64,000 nucleotides of DNA from Chromobotia macracanthus (lineage: Eukaryota; Chordata; Actinopteri; Cypriniformes; Botiidae): contig JAZGTH010000067.1 of the NCBI GenBank assembly GCA_036877525.1, positions 2,506,001 through 2,570,000 on the forward strand, in the 5' to 3' direction. A program made the position numbers and the translations under genes. The notes under the pieces are model-generated. The model was not told where the DNA came from, searched no databases, and worked only from the letters and a program-made list of their open reading frames with translations. This document shows, piece by piece, positions 36,808 through 49,117 of this stretch (position 1 is its first letter; every line of letters begins with the position of its first letter).

Positions 36808-38010
36808 TCATGTCTGCTGTTAGACCTGTATGACAGAAATAGCAACATGGCACAATGCTTTGAAGGTCATTCAAATATTTGTGGCCAGTAATGAAAACGT
36901 CTGTTTGCCTGTGAATTCTTGGTAGGGCTAACGCTGACTGCAACTACATAGTCAACACATGATGGTATTTTTGGATGTTTGCCTTGAGTTAAGTTGGTTA
37001 GATTTGTGGAAGAGCTTCCTTTTTGCTGTTTTAGCAAGAGCTTTAAGAAAAGCCAGCAGACCAAACAACTCTGTCTAGAAGCAAGTCTGAAAATAAACAA
37101 TTCATTTTAATTAATAAGCCAGCAAAACAAACGGCTTTGAAAAAAGTTAGAAAAGTAATTTAGTAAAAAGTCATTTTTATAATATTTCCTTTATAGGCAG
37201 CCATGCTTGAACCAAACTAATAAAAAATGATTAATAATAAAATATTTACAAAACTTCTTCAATTATTAAATATTACTGAGGCTATTTTGAACCTCAAAAT
37301 CATCACAAAGCAACATCTATATGAACTGAAAATTTTGTTAAAAGAACCCCCTGTGATAAAAGGAATAAGTTAACAGTAGTTTATTTATATCTCATATCAA
37401 CTGTGTAATGTTGTTCCTTGTCTAGTAAATCTATTTAATGACAAAAAAAGACAATAAAATGAAACGTGGAAACGTATGACTCGAGTGTCCTTTGTCAGAA
37501 CAGCCTCAAGCGCGTCAAACGCTGCACCCTTCACCCGGGTGGAAAGTAACTTGGCGTGCTGCAGCCACGCATGCAGTGTAGCTCATGCATATTTCAGTGG
37601 GCCTGCACAGAGCACGGAGAACTTTAAACTGAACGTGCCGGTCCGTATGCATCATTAATGCGCTCGCCTACCTCCCTCCTCCTCTGTCAGTGGCGGTGGA
37701 GATAACCACAGTGAGCCGGTGTCCGGTCCATGCCTAGACCTTCTTTCTCCAAACGTATAAATAAATTAACATGTTGAGTGCCTGGAAACCGGCACACTGC
37801 TGCACAATTTGTTTATGTCTGCAAATGGTTATTTGTTTTACATGATAACTGACAATATATTTTATTTCTCATAATTGTATCTATTTAAAACAAATTGTCA
37901 CAGATAAGTGTCGTTATTAGTGTCTCAATAAATTGCAAATTTATTGAGATTTTAATACAATACTGACTGCATGCAGAGCCTTTTGGCACAGCATGTTGAT
38001 TGACAGCCAA

Positions 38011-38338
38011 CCCAGCTAACAATTTCAGCTTGTAGGAACTTCTCCGTAACGTTTCCATTAAGTAATTAAAATGATAAAACTATTACTTTGGAAGTTCTAA
38101 GACCGTTTAAAATGTCCAGTTTTTTACATGTTGTATTAACATTAATGTTTGGTTTTAAGAACGTAATTCACATGAAGTTCTGTAACATTTTTTAAACATT
38201 CCACTAACAACTTAAAAATAACGTTTCTGATAGATGCTATAAAATTGTTAAAACATTCTTCTAACATTACTGCAAGAACTTTTTTGATAACTTTGAAAAC
38301 ATTTTTGGAGCGCCAGTGTTCTGAGAATGTTAGCTGGG
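38011..38338. mobile_element. Palindromic MITE-like element, copy B (intact ends)
   Basis: Perfect inverted ends CCCAGCTAAC and GTTAGCTGGG enclose 328 bases whose halves are roughly complementary, with AACGTTTCCATTAA on the left mirrored by AACATT-type motifs on the right. It is the best-preserved pair of ends in the window. Confidence 0.8.
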
Positions 38339-40088
38339 AAGGTTCCCATCAAAACGTTCTGTAGTTCTCTGTAGTCACAGAAACTCCCCATCACAGTAAT
38401 AACCTTTTCTCAATCTTTAGTGCTGGACCCAGTCTCTGACCTGTGATAGAATAATAACATTAAGATGTTATCAGCCCAAAGCAAATCATGAGAGGACAGA
38501 GTTTCCACCTACAGTTGAATAACATGAATACAATGACGTCTAGAACAGAGACTGGTGTTTTTAACAGTGCCATGTTTGTTTGATTCTGCAGGCTGGGTAA
38601 AATCCTTTGCCAAAAGCATCTACTCCCACAAAGCCATGTTCATCTCGCTGTGATATGTAGTCTGAATGCCAAACACACGAATCCAATTTCACCTTTAAAA
38701 TGCATTTTATGTTTTTATTTAAATTTGCTTTTGTTTTGATAAATGCGGATGTATCTGTTCGAGTGTGGGCTATAGCTTTTCTATAGAGTTTGTTTCAGAT
38801 AAGAGTGACTGGGTTTAATTCCAGTAAACTAAGTTTATTTACAGTACCATTGCCTTCATCCTTCATTTGTTTGATTGCATAGTGTTAACTACCTTTGCTA
38901 AACCGCTTTATTGTTTAACATGCACAGTTATTAAAATCTAAATCTAATTAAAAGCACCGAGCAGGCGTTTTACACAAGATTCATTGCATTTTGAAAGCAG
39001 TTTTTCTTCATTATTATTCTGCTGTGCAAATGGATTCACTGGAACAGTGATGTATATTAATTGTTGGGAAATTTAGAAGTTGTGGGAAATTAGCGAAAGG
39101 GGGATCTGAGATGAGGTGAGAATACAAGACCGCTGATGTTTGGGTCTCCCTTCTGCTTGGGTCCGTCCAGACCATTTTTGAAATCTAAGCTGCGAAAACA
39201 GGTAGAAAAATCAACGAGCAACTGTATGACTACGCGTGTTTAGGGAAACACATACTGTGTTCGGCAGATTGGTAAAAAAAAAAAAAAATACACAAGAAAA
39301 AAAAATTACACAATGGCAGCTGCAAGAATTTGTACATGTACAGTTATAATTTATAAATGGATGAACAAATAAAAGGTAGAGAGAGAGAGCGAGACGTGAT
39401 GGTATGTGTCTAAATACAACAAGGAGGTTTATCTCCAGCTTCAAACTCCTTTGTTATCATCAATAATGAAGAAAGCTCAGCTTTAACAGCTATCTGATTG
39501 TATATTCTGTTGTGCTCAGAATAGCAGAAGCCATTGTTCTTCTCCTCCACCTTCAGTGTGGGAGAGCAGCTCTGAAAGGCTGGAAGACTCGGCACCAAAT
39601 TAATTCTTACAGGAACCGGAGAACATGCGCCACACGCACTAAACATCAGAAAGATGCCAAGTGTGAGCTTTTGCAGTGGTTTGAAACTCGACTGAAAGTT
39701 TGCCTTTGTTAAGTACAAAAAAGTTTTGTATTATTTCACCTCAGGCTTTCTGAGGAACTTCAAAGACTGGCAGCTGAAAAACAGGTAGCAACACCAGCAG
39801 TTTTATTCGTAAATGTTTATTTATTCGTTTATTTTTAAGGAACTTGCAATGTTGGAAGATTAAATGGGGAACTGCTGACAGCATGTCTTCTCGACTTTAT
39901 TTAGCAATCAGTAATCACTCGTGAAACTCTTCCAGAATCTGTTCTTTGCATAACAGAAGATTTTAACTAACAAAGCTTGTTTCTTTAAACCATCTTTAAA
40001 CTGGAATTGTAAAGATGTATTTTTAAATGAATTTACAGTATATATTGTACTTAGATGTGTGTGTGTATGTATATAGCACACAAACACA

Positions 40089-40112
40089 TACACACACACA
40101 CACACACACACG
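40089..40112 (+). repeat. CA microsatellite
   Basis: Uninterrupted CA run of about eleven units, with a short TG run at 40055-40067 just upstream. Confidence 0.85.
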
Positions 40113-41452
40113 TCATTGCCTCAAAACATCAGAAAGCTGTAATAAAAGCATAATGGCCGTGACGTTTTGTGTAAGGTTGTGATGTGACACTCTTCATTTT
40201 TAAAGTGTGATTTTTGGAATTTAATGGTACAGTTAATGGCTGAACTCTTGTGTGGAAGTCAGAAAGTTATTGCACACAACTACAAGCATAAATGCCAGTG
40301 AGCAAAGCTGTGCTGGTTAATTAAGACCTCACAAATGTCTTACAGCCTCATTTGACTCCATATGAGCATCAGAACAGACATTACTATATTTTTACTTACA
40401 TTTCTGCAGCAGTGCAAAATGATATTGCTAAAGATCTCACTGTTTGTTTTTACCCCAATTTTTCACTGTCATTTAAAGTTGATTTAAAATTTCCTGATAC
40501 TTCCATCACTCTCACAATAAAACAAAATTAATCAATAGCCCATAACGTAATTCATTATAAATTGTAAGGAAATGTTGGGAACATGTAGGAAAAGGAAAAT
40601 GTTATGAATAATTCTGTCGCTTAAAGCGGAGTCAAAACTCAAATTCAAAATGAATTAACATGGTTAAATCACCATGATGTAAAGGTCTCTTATCACTTGA
40701 GTAAGATGTTGGACAGACTATCACAGTGGCTAAAAAAGGCAGCTCTCTTGGGTTGCTAAGATCTTTATATTTAAATAATGTAATAAATCTGGATCTATTT
40801 CTGTCCCAAATTATGCAAATTTTATTTTAATTAGTCCCTTCATACTAATGAGTTCCCTAAAGTTAAGACTTCACTTGCAAGTGATATAATACATCATTTT
40901 ATTTATGTAAATCAGGGAAAAGGACATAGCTTTTTTAAATAAGGGTTTAAACGCTCATTAAACTTTAATAATGAGTGCAAGTGACATTTAAAACGAGCGC
41001 TGCTGACATGCACTTGTTTTGAGAAACTGTCTGTTTTCTACAGACGTCTCAGCAGGTTTGCTGATAGACAAACACTAGCTCACTGTTTGTCAAGAGGTTT
41101 TGATTCCACTCCCCAGCCAACAGTGTGTTTCACTCTCTGCTGACATCTGTGGCACATTATTGTGATGCTGTTGGGAAGGGAAAAAAGCCTTTAACTCAGA
41201 TATTTATTGCATCCGTGAACATTAGAAACACATTTTAATTTAGTTTTCATCACATTAATGTTTTTGTATGAGAACGTTTACTGCGAATGTTTGCAGTTGA
41301 TTTTTATTGAACGGTTGTAAAAAACATTTCAACACAACCTTTTGCAAATGAATCGGTGTAAAAGGCAGAAATGACATTGTTAAAGCATTTCTTCTGATTT
41401 TGATGTGCAGTATCTACTGTGCGTTGATACACAATGGGTTGCCCATCATTAT

Positions 41453-41476
41453 AGAGAGAGAGAGAGAGAGAGAGAA
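41453..41476 (+). repeat. GA microsatellite
   Basis: Uninterrupted AG run of about twelve units. Confidence 0.85.
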
Positions 41477-42517
41477 AGAACCAGAGAGAGTCTCTCTTGT
41501 GAATGCTACAGCATTGGGTTTTCCTTCACCCAGAAATGTGCTGAGAGGAGATAGTGCTTTCTCCTGTTATCTGCTGCTGGACACACGCCCTGCGGCCATT
41601 TTCCTATTTCTCACTCATGACCCAGCGGTCACCTTAGCTTTTTACAGAGCTGTTAGGAAAGAGAGCTGTCCTGCCATCTCTCTCTCACAAATGGATGGGG
41701 GAAAGTTTTGCTTAATGGTGCGACTTTCACAGTCATTCTGAGAGTCAAGCGATTGAGGGTGTTGTGAAGTCAAGATACAACTGCAAATACCAGAAAGAGT
41801 GAAAGAAAGAAAATGTTACTTAATTCATTAGTTTAATGCAATTACTGTATTCTATAAAAAGGAAACTTTTTATAAAATTAAAGACTGAACGCAGTTAATC
41901 ATGGATAAAGACATCGGTGTGCATGTTTAACTTTAAATATCTGAAACTGTAAATAACACAATGTCCGAATGATCACAGTGACTCAGTGGATTTAAAACGG
42001 TATGTTTACTCCTAAAGCCAAAGTCAGAAAATATTGACATACACAATTTTGCATCAATTCATCCGGATATTATATAATTTATTTGAGCAGCATTTCTAAT
42101 CGATCGACAGACCTGGATAATATGACTGTATGATATGTTTGTGTAATTTATAGCAGATGAAGGGCAATCGGTCTGTCTCCAGCGCTCCCCTTTGAGGTTT
42201 GGGTTAGTGCTATAATCTGGGTCAAAGTACAAACTGCTAAGAGAGGCCTGAGAGATCCTCACACACACATGAATCATTCCTCATGCCTCTCTTCCTCATT
42301 TTAAAAGGCCTCTGTATCTCCAGCTGACCTTAAAACTCTTCCCTACGGCAAGGACAGAAGCTCACTCAACAGAATAACCTCAGAAGACACGCCACATAAC
42401 TGAAGGCACAGTGAGATTTGAGTAAGCATTAGTCAAACTGAGACTAAAATGTATGAACATCAGACAACAGTGCAGAGAGATAAGGATGGACCGCACATTC
42501 TCAGTGCTCAAAATCTA

Positions 42518-42827
42518 CCCAGCTAACAATTTTAAGCTGTTAGAACATTACCCTAACATTTCCATTAAAGTAATTGAAACAGTAAAGTTATTTTGAAAGT
42601 TCTAGAAACGTTTTCTAAACATTGTTTTAACATTACTTCAATAAGAACACATTCAAACCTTTTTTAATTCTGTAACTTTTTTAAATGTCCCACTACCAAC
42701 TTAACAGTTTTGATGTACATGATATGTTAAAACATTCTACCGTTAAGCAAGAACGTTCTTTGATAACACTGAGAGAAAGTTTAAGGAACATTAACCAATG
42801 TTCTAATAATGTTCTCTGTTAGCTGGG
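42518..42827. mobile_element. Palindromic MITE-like element, copy C (intact ends)
   Basis: Ends are CCCAGCTAACAATTTTAAG and CTGTTAGCTGGG; 310 bases. The interior shares AACATTTCCATTAAAG and TCTAGAAACGTTT with copies A and B. Confidence 0.8.
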
Positions 42828-45312
42828 TGGTAATGTGATTTTAGGGCATTATTGGCACGTTCTCAATACACAGTATTTGAATATTGTAAATACTGCGATT
42901 ATGCTGTTTTGTAGCACCTTGTTTCAGCCACATTGTAACGCGTCATTTGTGAATGAAGCAACACCAGAATTCATTGATCTGAGCTCACTCATCCCCCCAC
43001 ACACACAAAAATCCATTCAATATTGAAAAGTATCGTTTCATTTAATTAAGTGAATTTAAGTGACCAAATTAAGTGAACACTGTGTATTTTTATGTTTAGA
43101 GTTTTACGTCATTAGTGAAGCAATTTTATGAACATTTTTTATTTGTATTTTGTTAAAGAATGAATGAATTATAATAAATGTATTTTTTCTTTTTTATAAA
43201 TGGCATGCTGACATGGAAGGCAAACAATGAGTCATTCGATTTCTGCCTCTCTCTCAGTAATGAACTTCTTTGTTTCCCTTATTGTTAAAGAAGCTGGCGT
43301 TTGCTTGTTATAGAATTTACTTTGTATTCAGCTTCAATCCAGCTCTTCACACAGCTTCCAACCTGAAGCTGAGCCACCTGTACACCAGCTGCAGTCTGGA
43401 CGATGCCCAAATCCAGGCAGGATTTATACATCAAAACACAGAGACATTCGACAGATCCGCACAGAAAAGCGTCATCATGGCTTCAGTGCAGGAGAACCGC
43501 TAGAAATAGGCTTACCACCAAGATTCAGGATGGAAATATAAACAAATGTGATCTTATATCTGTAATCTCTGGCAAAACTTGAGTATGAGAATATCAGGAG
43601 ATGTGAGGTAATGTCACCTGCTTTGGAGCAGAGATAAAGAGATCCTCCTTCTGTGTTGTCATGAAGCTCTAGACAACAAGTTTCTATAGTGTGCTTGGGC
43701 ATTGACACTTGCACAGCAGGTTAACGGAGACAGAAATTCACCCTCAACTTTGCCAGTGTGCTGCAGAAGAAACAAGAATAATTGCAACTCTGCAAGTTTT
43801 ACTGAAAACTCACACTTGATGCTTCCTGTCGAGTAGGAGGGGGTATATGTGCGTGTGTTTCATGTCTGACACTATCAGCAGTAGCTGTACAATGTTTTTT
43901 CACGGTTTAGTGAAGATTCTGCAGTTAAAAGTTTCTCCACAGACTTCAGAGAAGCAGCTTCTGCTTCAGGAACGTGTTGATGAGTACTGCTGTATCAGCA
44001 GACACATAGAAACAGTCACAGACACCTTCAGATGTTGCTGTGTGTTCTACATTATTAGCATGCTGACATACTCCCAAAATGTCTTTTTTACATACGCTTT
44101 TTTTTTTACATAAACTACTTAAACCTCTTAACTGTGCAGTTCTTGCTGGTTTTTGATAGAGATATAGCAGGGTTTAGTCTGGTTTTTGGAGACCTGCTGC
44201 TGGTGTTAGTGAGGCCAGCAGTGGCACACATCCAGCAGTCTGCATCAGTGCTAATGCCCAAACATACCGTAATAGACTCAAAAATGGTTCCTCTATGGCA
44301 TCGCTGAGAAGAACCTTGGGTAGAACTACCCAGATGGATGAGTAGATTCCCTCATTCTCTCTCTCTCTATATAAATGTATGAAATAACCTATCATCGTCG
44401 CATTGTAAATTCCCCATTTAAATTTCCATACTCAAAATATTTCCAACTTGAGGCTCTGGATTGATTTGTATATTTGTCATTATGCAAATGTAAAACTCAC
44501 TCATTTAGAGTTTGTTCATCATAATAGCTTGTGATTGTTGTTCATTTGATCATTTTGTATGAATAATGAATGGCATTGTTTAATCAAGACCCTGGGCAGT
44601 TTCAAATGATTAATCAATTCTTTCATAAGAGCAAAGTCAATTACATATTACCTAAATCACAGTTACATTACCCAATTACATATTACTGAAATCATAGCCT
44701 CATTTTTTATCACTACAAACACGACGCAGCAGGCGTTTTCTCTCTTTTCTGTAGCATGTTCTTGATTGCACAGTTGCACAGAAGACCCTTGATCCTTTAC
44801 ATAATTGTGTTTTGTTGTAAATAAGCCTTTTGGCAAATTTTGATAAATAGCACTGCCACAAATTGATTACCACAAAGAAATTCATTTCATTAAATTCATT
44901 AACAAAATGGAGCTCATTTCCACACAATGTCCATGTACAGGCAGTGTGTCTTATCATCTGAAGGCGGTACTCTTTTCCTGTATTTCAGTCCTTTTGTGGA
45001 GAGAAAAATCTATTTACGTGGCTGAAGCTCTGACACAAAGCAAGAGCAGAGGCCTGTACGATCTGCAGCTTTAATTGATTATTTGTGTCGAGCTGTATAT
45101 CAGTGAGGTGCAGTTTACCCCTGGGAAATAATGTAAAACAGATAACAAGATCAAATGTGGAAGAATTGCTTTCTCCTGCCAGCTTATTAATCTGTTTCTC
45201 TCTTAGTCAGAATGTTTTTTCAGCCTCTATGCAGGTTTTTGTATTAAGTTGAGGTACGCCTCTGCGTCCTGAGCCACGTACAGCTACAGCTGACAGAGGT
45301 ATCATGAAGCTT

Positions 45313-45638
45313 CCAGCTAACAATTTTAGGTTGTAAAAACATTTCCCTAACATTTCCATTGATAACAAAAATGTAAAAAATGTAATTTTGCATATTCTAG
45401 GAGTGTTCAAAACAACCATTTTTAGATGTCATATTAACATTATTCATATTACTTGGCTATAAGAACATTATTTAAACATTTTTTAATTCCGTAACCATTT
45501 TAAAACATGCCACTAACTTATCATAGCAATACTGTTATTATAACGTTTAAAACTTCTATTGATGTTTTCACTGCAAGATTTTTGATAACTTGGAGAGAAC
45601 TTTAAGACAACATTCTGAGAATGTTCCCTGTTAGCTCC
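45313..45638. mobile_element. Palindromic MITE-like element, copy D
   Basis: The left end CCAGCTAACAATTTTAGG and the right end CCTGTTAGCT enclose about 326 bases of the same family. The right terminus has lost its final GGG. Confidence 0.7.
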
Positions 45639-46660
45639 ACTGTAGATTTGAAAGCAAATGTGTGCCTTGGGATTGCAAGATTAGTTAGTACAGATTCGAG
45701 GCACAGTACATGCTAAGAAAGTTCAAATTATTGCTAATATATACAGATTTTTGTTGTCAAAACGCACCTGTTATGTTGTGGAATGTAGACTGCTTATGTT
45801 GGAATTAGAGGCTTAATTTATTTTACAGCTGAGTGCCGAGAAAATTTGCAGACTGTATTTGTCTTGTATTTGGGCTTAAGGGATCAGGCTGTTCGAAAAA
45901 TACAAAAATAGCTCGCTAGCTACAGTGACTCTTTGACTGCAGATTTACGCCAGTGAAACATACCCATAATGCCTCTGTCTGTGTGTGGCCCTATAAGTTT
46001 ACTATTTATAACTGAGACGTGGTTGAGTACCAGGAGTGCCTGTGTTCAAATCAAACTCAAACTGAGTGTTTTTTAATTCCTCATTCTCTCATACTGCATT
46101 TCCATAATCAAAATTGCATAGCGGTTTCATATCCTCGCAGATATCTTTCCTCAAACATCTCTCCAACTCCTGTAAACTGATTTGTTTTTCTTATTCATGG
46201 GGTCTTGCTGCACATCAGACGTGACTGTAATTGGCTTCCGCTCACCGGGGAGCGTCTTGTTTCTCATTCTGAACTTTATTCTCTATTTCATGTCACCAAA
46301 GCAAAGAGAGATGCACTCTGAGAGAAATGACGGTACTGCTGCCATAAAGACGAGAGTGAAAAGCCGAGGACGCTGGATAAAAGCATAAAATGATACTGGC
46401 GCGGTGTTCCAGCTTTGTAATGAATGCTTGTTTGTAAGTACACTGCCTATGAGTTTGTAAAGCAGTGACAGCTCTTATTAGCGAACGTGCCGTAATGCAT
46501 AAACAACTGGCTAAAGACACACCAATCGTCTGAATTTTTGTGTTTTATGAAATCAGCTCTTCAGATTACTACTTTGGCTCAGCAGTGTTGCTTTAAACTG
46601 GTAGTTTATATACTGACTGCTTGAAGGAGCCCTCCATGACAATCTATACAGCGGTAGAAA

Positions 46661-46984
46661 ACCTAAAATTGTTTGCTGGGACTAAGAATGTTTCCATGAA
46701 GTAACAAAACATTAAATATCGTATTTTCAGTTCTAGGATGTCTCAAACATCCACTTTTTAAATGTTGCATTAACATTATTTTTAAGTTGTTAGTAGAATA
46801 TTTTAAACATTTCAGAATTTAAAACGTTTGAATGATGTTCTTATAAGCAAGCAATAATGTTTGATATTTATAATGTTAAAAATATATTCTACTAATGTTA
46901 CCACAATAACATTTTTGTTAACTTTGACAGAACTTTTAGAGAATTTAGCCAACATTCTGATAAGGTTTGGCGGCTTTGTCTGGG
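46661..46984. mobile_element. Palindromic MITE-like element, copy E, rearranged
   Basis: It opens with CCTAAAATTGTTTGCTGGG, which is an outward-facing right end, then continues with interior family sequence (AATGTTTCCATGAAGTAACA) to a worn end near 46984. The order suggests a rearranged copy or two abutting fragments. Confidence 0.5.
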
Positions 46985-48965
46985 AAGGAATGCATTTATG
47001 ATGACATCTTTGTATTTCTACCTTTTCTTTGAGAGCTCAGAATTGATTGTGTCAACAAGCAGTGCTCTCTGCATCTATGAAAAGAGAGCAGAACGTCAGC
47101 TCAGCTTAATACGTTTCTAATGGATGTTTTATTTTCTCCTTGAGGGAACATCTGAAGTGACGGGGAGATCTGAAGAATACCTGAAAAACTGAGGTTGTGC
47201 CAGATATTTGAAAACATTTAAAAATCCATTTTAAGTTTTTCTCCGCTTTGTTCAGCAGAACATTTTTATTGAATTTTCACTTTGGCTTTATCTGAGTTTA
47301 AACTCTTTTCTATGCGTCTCTTCTTGGCTCTGAAATTAATTATCTTTCAACTACCCTCAATGCATTTAATTAAAGAGGATATTTTTCACTGACTTCAGCT
47401 TTGTAGAGTTCCACAAAAGCACAAATCTGTTTTTGCATTTTGTCACTTTTCTGTCATAATGAAGTTGCAATGCTAACAACAGTCATTCGGTGTCTTCAGT
47501 TTGGGATCTGCTCTGATTCTTTTATGATGAAATCTTTGATTCAGTGAGGAGAGTGAACGTTTTTTACTGTATGATATGTAGGACATGACACAGACATCTT
47601 TGCAGTTGGTTGTACAATAAGAGGCAATAATGCAGTTCGTCATTGTGCCTTGTGTCTTGATTACAAGCACCTTTGACATGAAGGCGTTAGCCTTTGATAT
47701 GTGATTATAGTGGGGAAAGCATTGTTTGTTGTGTAAAACACAATATGCTTGCTCTGAATGTATTAATACTTTTAAGAAAAGACACAATAGAGCTCAGAAT
47801 ATTGACTTGAGAATCCCCAGGTGAAACGGGCCAGTGGCGAGCTGAATCAATACACATTTAGTCATGGAATCCGATGTGAAGTTATTTTGTATTCCATTAG
47901 TGGTCTGAGGTGCTCAGCCGCAGCCATCAAAAACGCTGGACTGATACTCAGCAAGACTTCTGAAACGCTCACGTACCTTTGTCTATTCTCAGATTACTTT
48001 ACGTAATTCGAGGTCAGAAATAAAAGAACGCCTGGGGCTTGTTCCATGCCCACAGCTGAGCTGTTTTGCTTGTTTTCCTTATTTTTTTATGAAAAACAAC
48101 CACTTATCCACGTCATCATGTGAAGAAGCCAAGATTAAATGCCATTTTGTAAGGACCACTGTATGCGTTGTTTTTGATGCACAGACCTGAAACAGGGCAA
48201 AACAACAGGGTTTAGAGATACAGAGTGGAGACTTTTCTAATGCCTGGTGAGTGGGGACAGGATATTAAACTCACAGCATGTTCTTCAGCATTGTTGTCAG
48301 GTTAATTACTAAGCTTAGAGGCACAGGAGACGCCCGTCGTATTTTTAGTGTGACCTTATGAATGTCCTGTCTCCTAAACAAAATCTGCTCCACTGATTTA
48401 CGGTATTGTCAGGAATAGTGGTGGTAGTTTCTTGTGAATCATAATGATGTGATATTTTTTGAGTTCTGATTTAAAGCCTGCGTGAACCAGAGGCTGCAAC
48501 AAGCTTCACTGTTCTGATGTAATTCAAAGTGAAGTGAAAAAACTGAGGCCGTGTCTTGTTTTCCACTGGGAATTGATTGGTCTAAAAAAGTATGCAAAGC
48601 TCTAGTAGCAGACTAGCTGTTTGAGGGGAGGGGTTAACGGCTTTGGCTCCGCCCAAGCCATCAGACTGACAACAGAAGTACATTTTCAGATTTTGATGAT
48701 GATTAAGGGCACATGAATTTTAAAATAAAAGGATAAATCATTTATAAAAAAAAATAAGAAATGAAAAAGCATTGAAATTTCACTGCTTAGTTTTACTTCT
48801 AATTTACTAATTCCTAATTTGGTCCACTTAATTGTTAAAAAATTAAAAAAAAAAAAAAACATTTGAGAAACATTAATGTAACCTAACTGAGTTACATCAA
48901 AAAGTCTGAAGCAGCTTCGTGTCTTGTATAATCCAGATTCAGTATCTTCTCTTTGAATTTTTCAG

Positions 48966-49117
48966 ATTGGACCGGTAGAGATTTCATCATGAGATTGGCG
49001 TTAAAGTGTCTGGACAAGATGAGATGTTTCCGAAAGCGTTCCACCATTCCTTTCCTGGTGGCTCTCATTACCTTCCTGCTCTTCATAAATCTCTATATGG
49101 AGGATGGATACGTGCTG
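48966..49117 (+). CDS. mgat4c: mgat4c first coding exon: cytosolic tail and Golgi membrane anchor
   Basis: The exon begins after a T-rich acceptor ending TTTTTCAG (AG at 48964-48965), so it is not the first exon of the transcript. The 23 bases at 48966-48988 are 5' UTR and the ATG at 48989 is the start. That start gives MRLALKCLDKMRC, which aligns with an internal Met of the human protein, so the fish N-terminus is a few residues shorter there. An upstream in-frame TTG at 48953 lies before the acceptor and can be ignored. Residues 20-36 (IPFLVALITFLLFINLY) form the only hydrophobic segment and are preceded by basic residues (RKR), as expected for a type II anchor. The donor GTGAGT starts at 49118. 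Confidence 0.93.

Larger units (their letters stand above)
36824..48965. other. Gene-free region upstream of mgat4c, rich in MITEs
   Basis: No further EPS8 exons (PTB domain or proline-rich middle) were seen on the minus strand and no coding exon on the plus strand. Four palindromic MITE copies (B to E) and CA and GA microsatellites are present. A more GC- and CpG-rich patch lies at about 37.48-37.74 kb. This region must contain intron sequence of mgat4c if its transcript starts further upstream. Confidence 0.55.

Noticed and set aside
36596..36943. 115-residue minus-strand open frame with Gly/Arg-rich stretch
   Set aside because: It is in the wrong frame over the SH3 first-half block; the real signal is YHFVARNASEL in another frame.
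38589..38654. Possible terminal exon: acceptor TTGATTCTGCAG then WVKSFAKSIYSHKAMFISL and stop
   Set aside because: Only 20 codons, no partner exon found in the neighbourhood, and no family match. Noted because the acceptor is good.
43270..43503. Plus-strand frame ending QKSVIMASVQENR with coding-like composition
   Set aside because: No family recognised and no clear donor or poly(A) signal; could not be tied to a gene.
48953..48988. Upstream in-frame TTG start for mgat4c
   Set aside because: It lies before the splice acceptor at 48964-48965, so it is intronic, and TTG is not a usual eukaryotic start.
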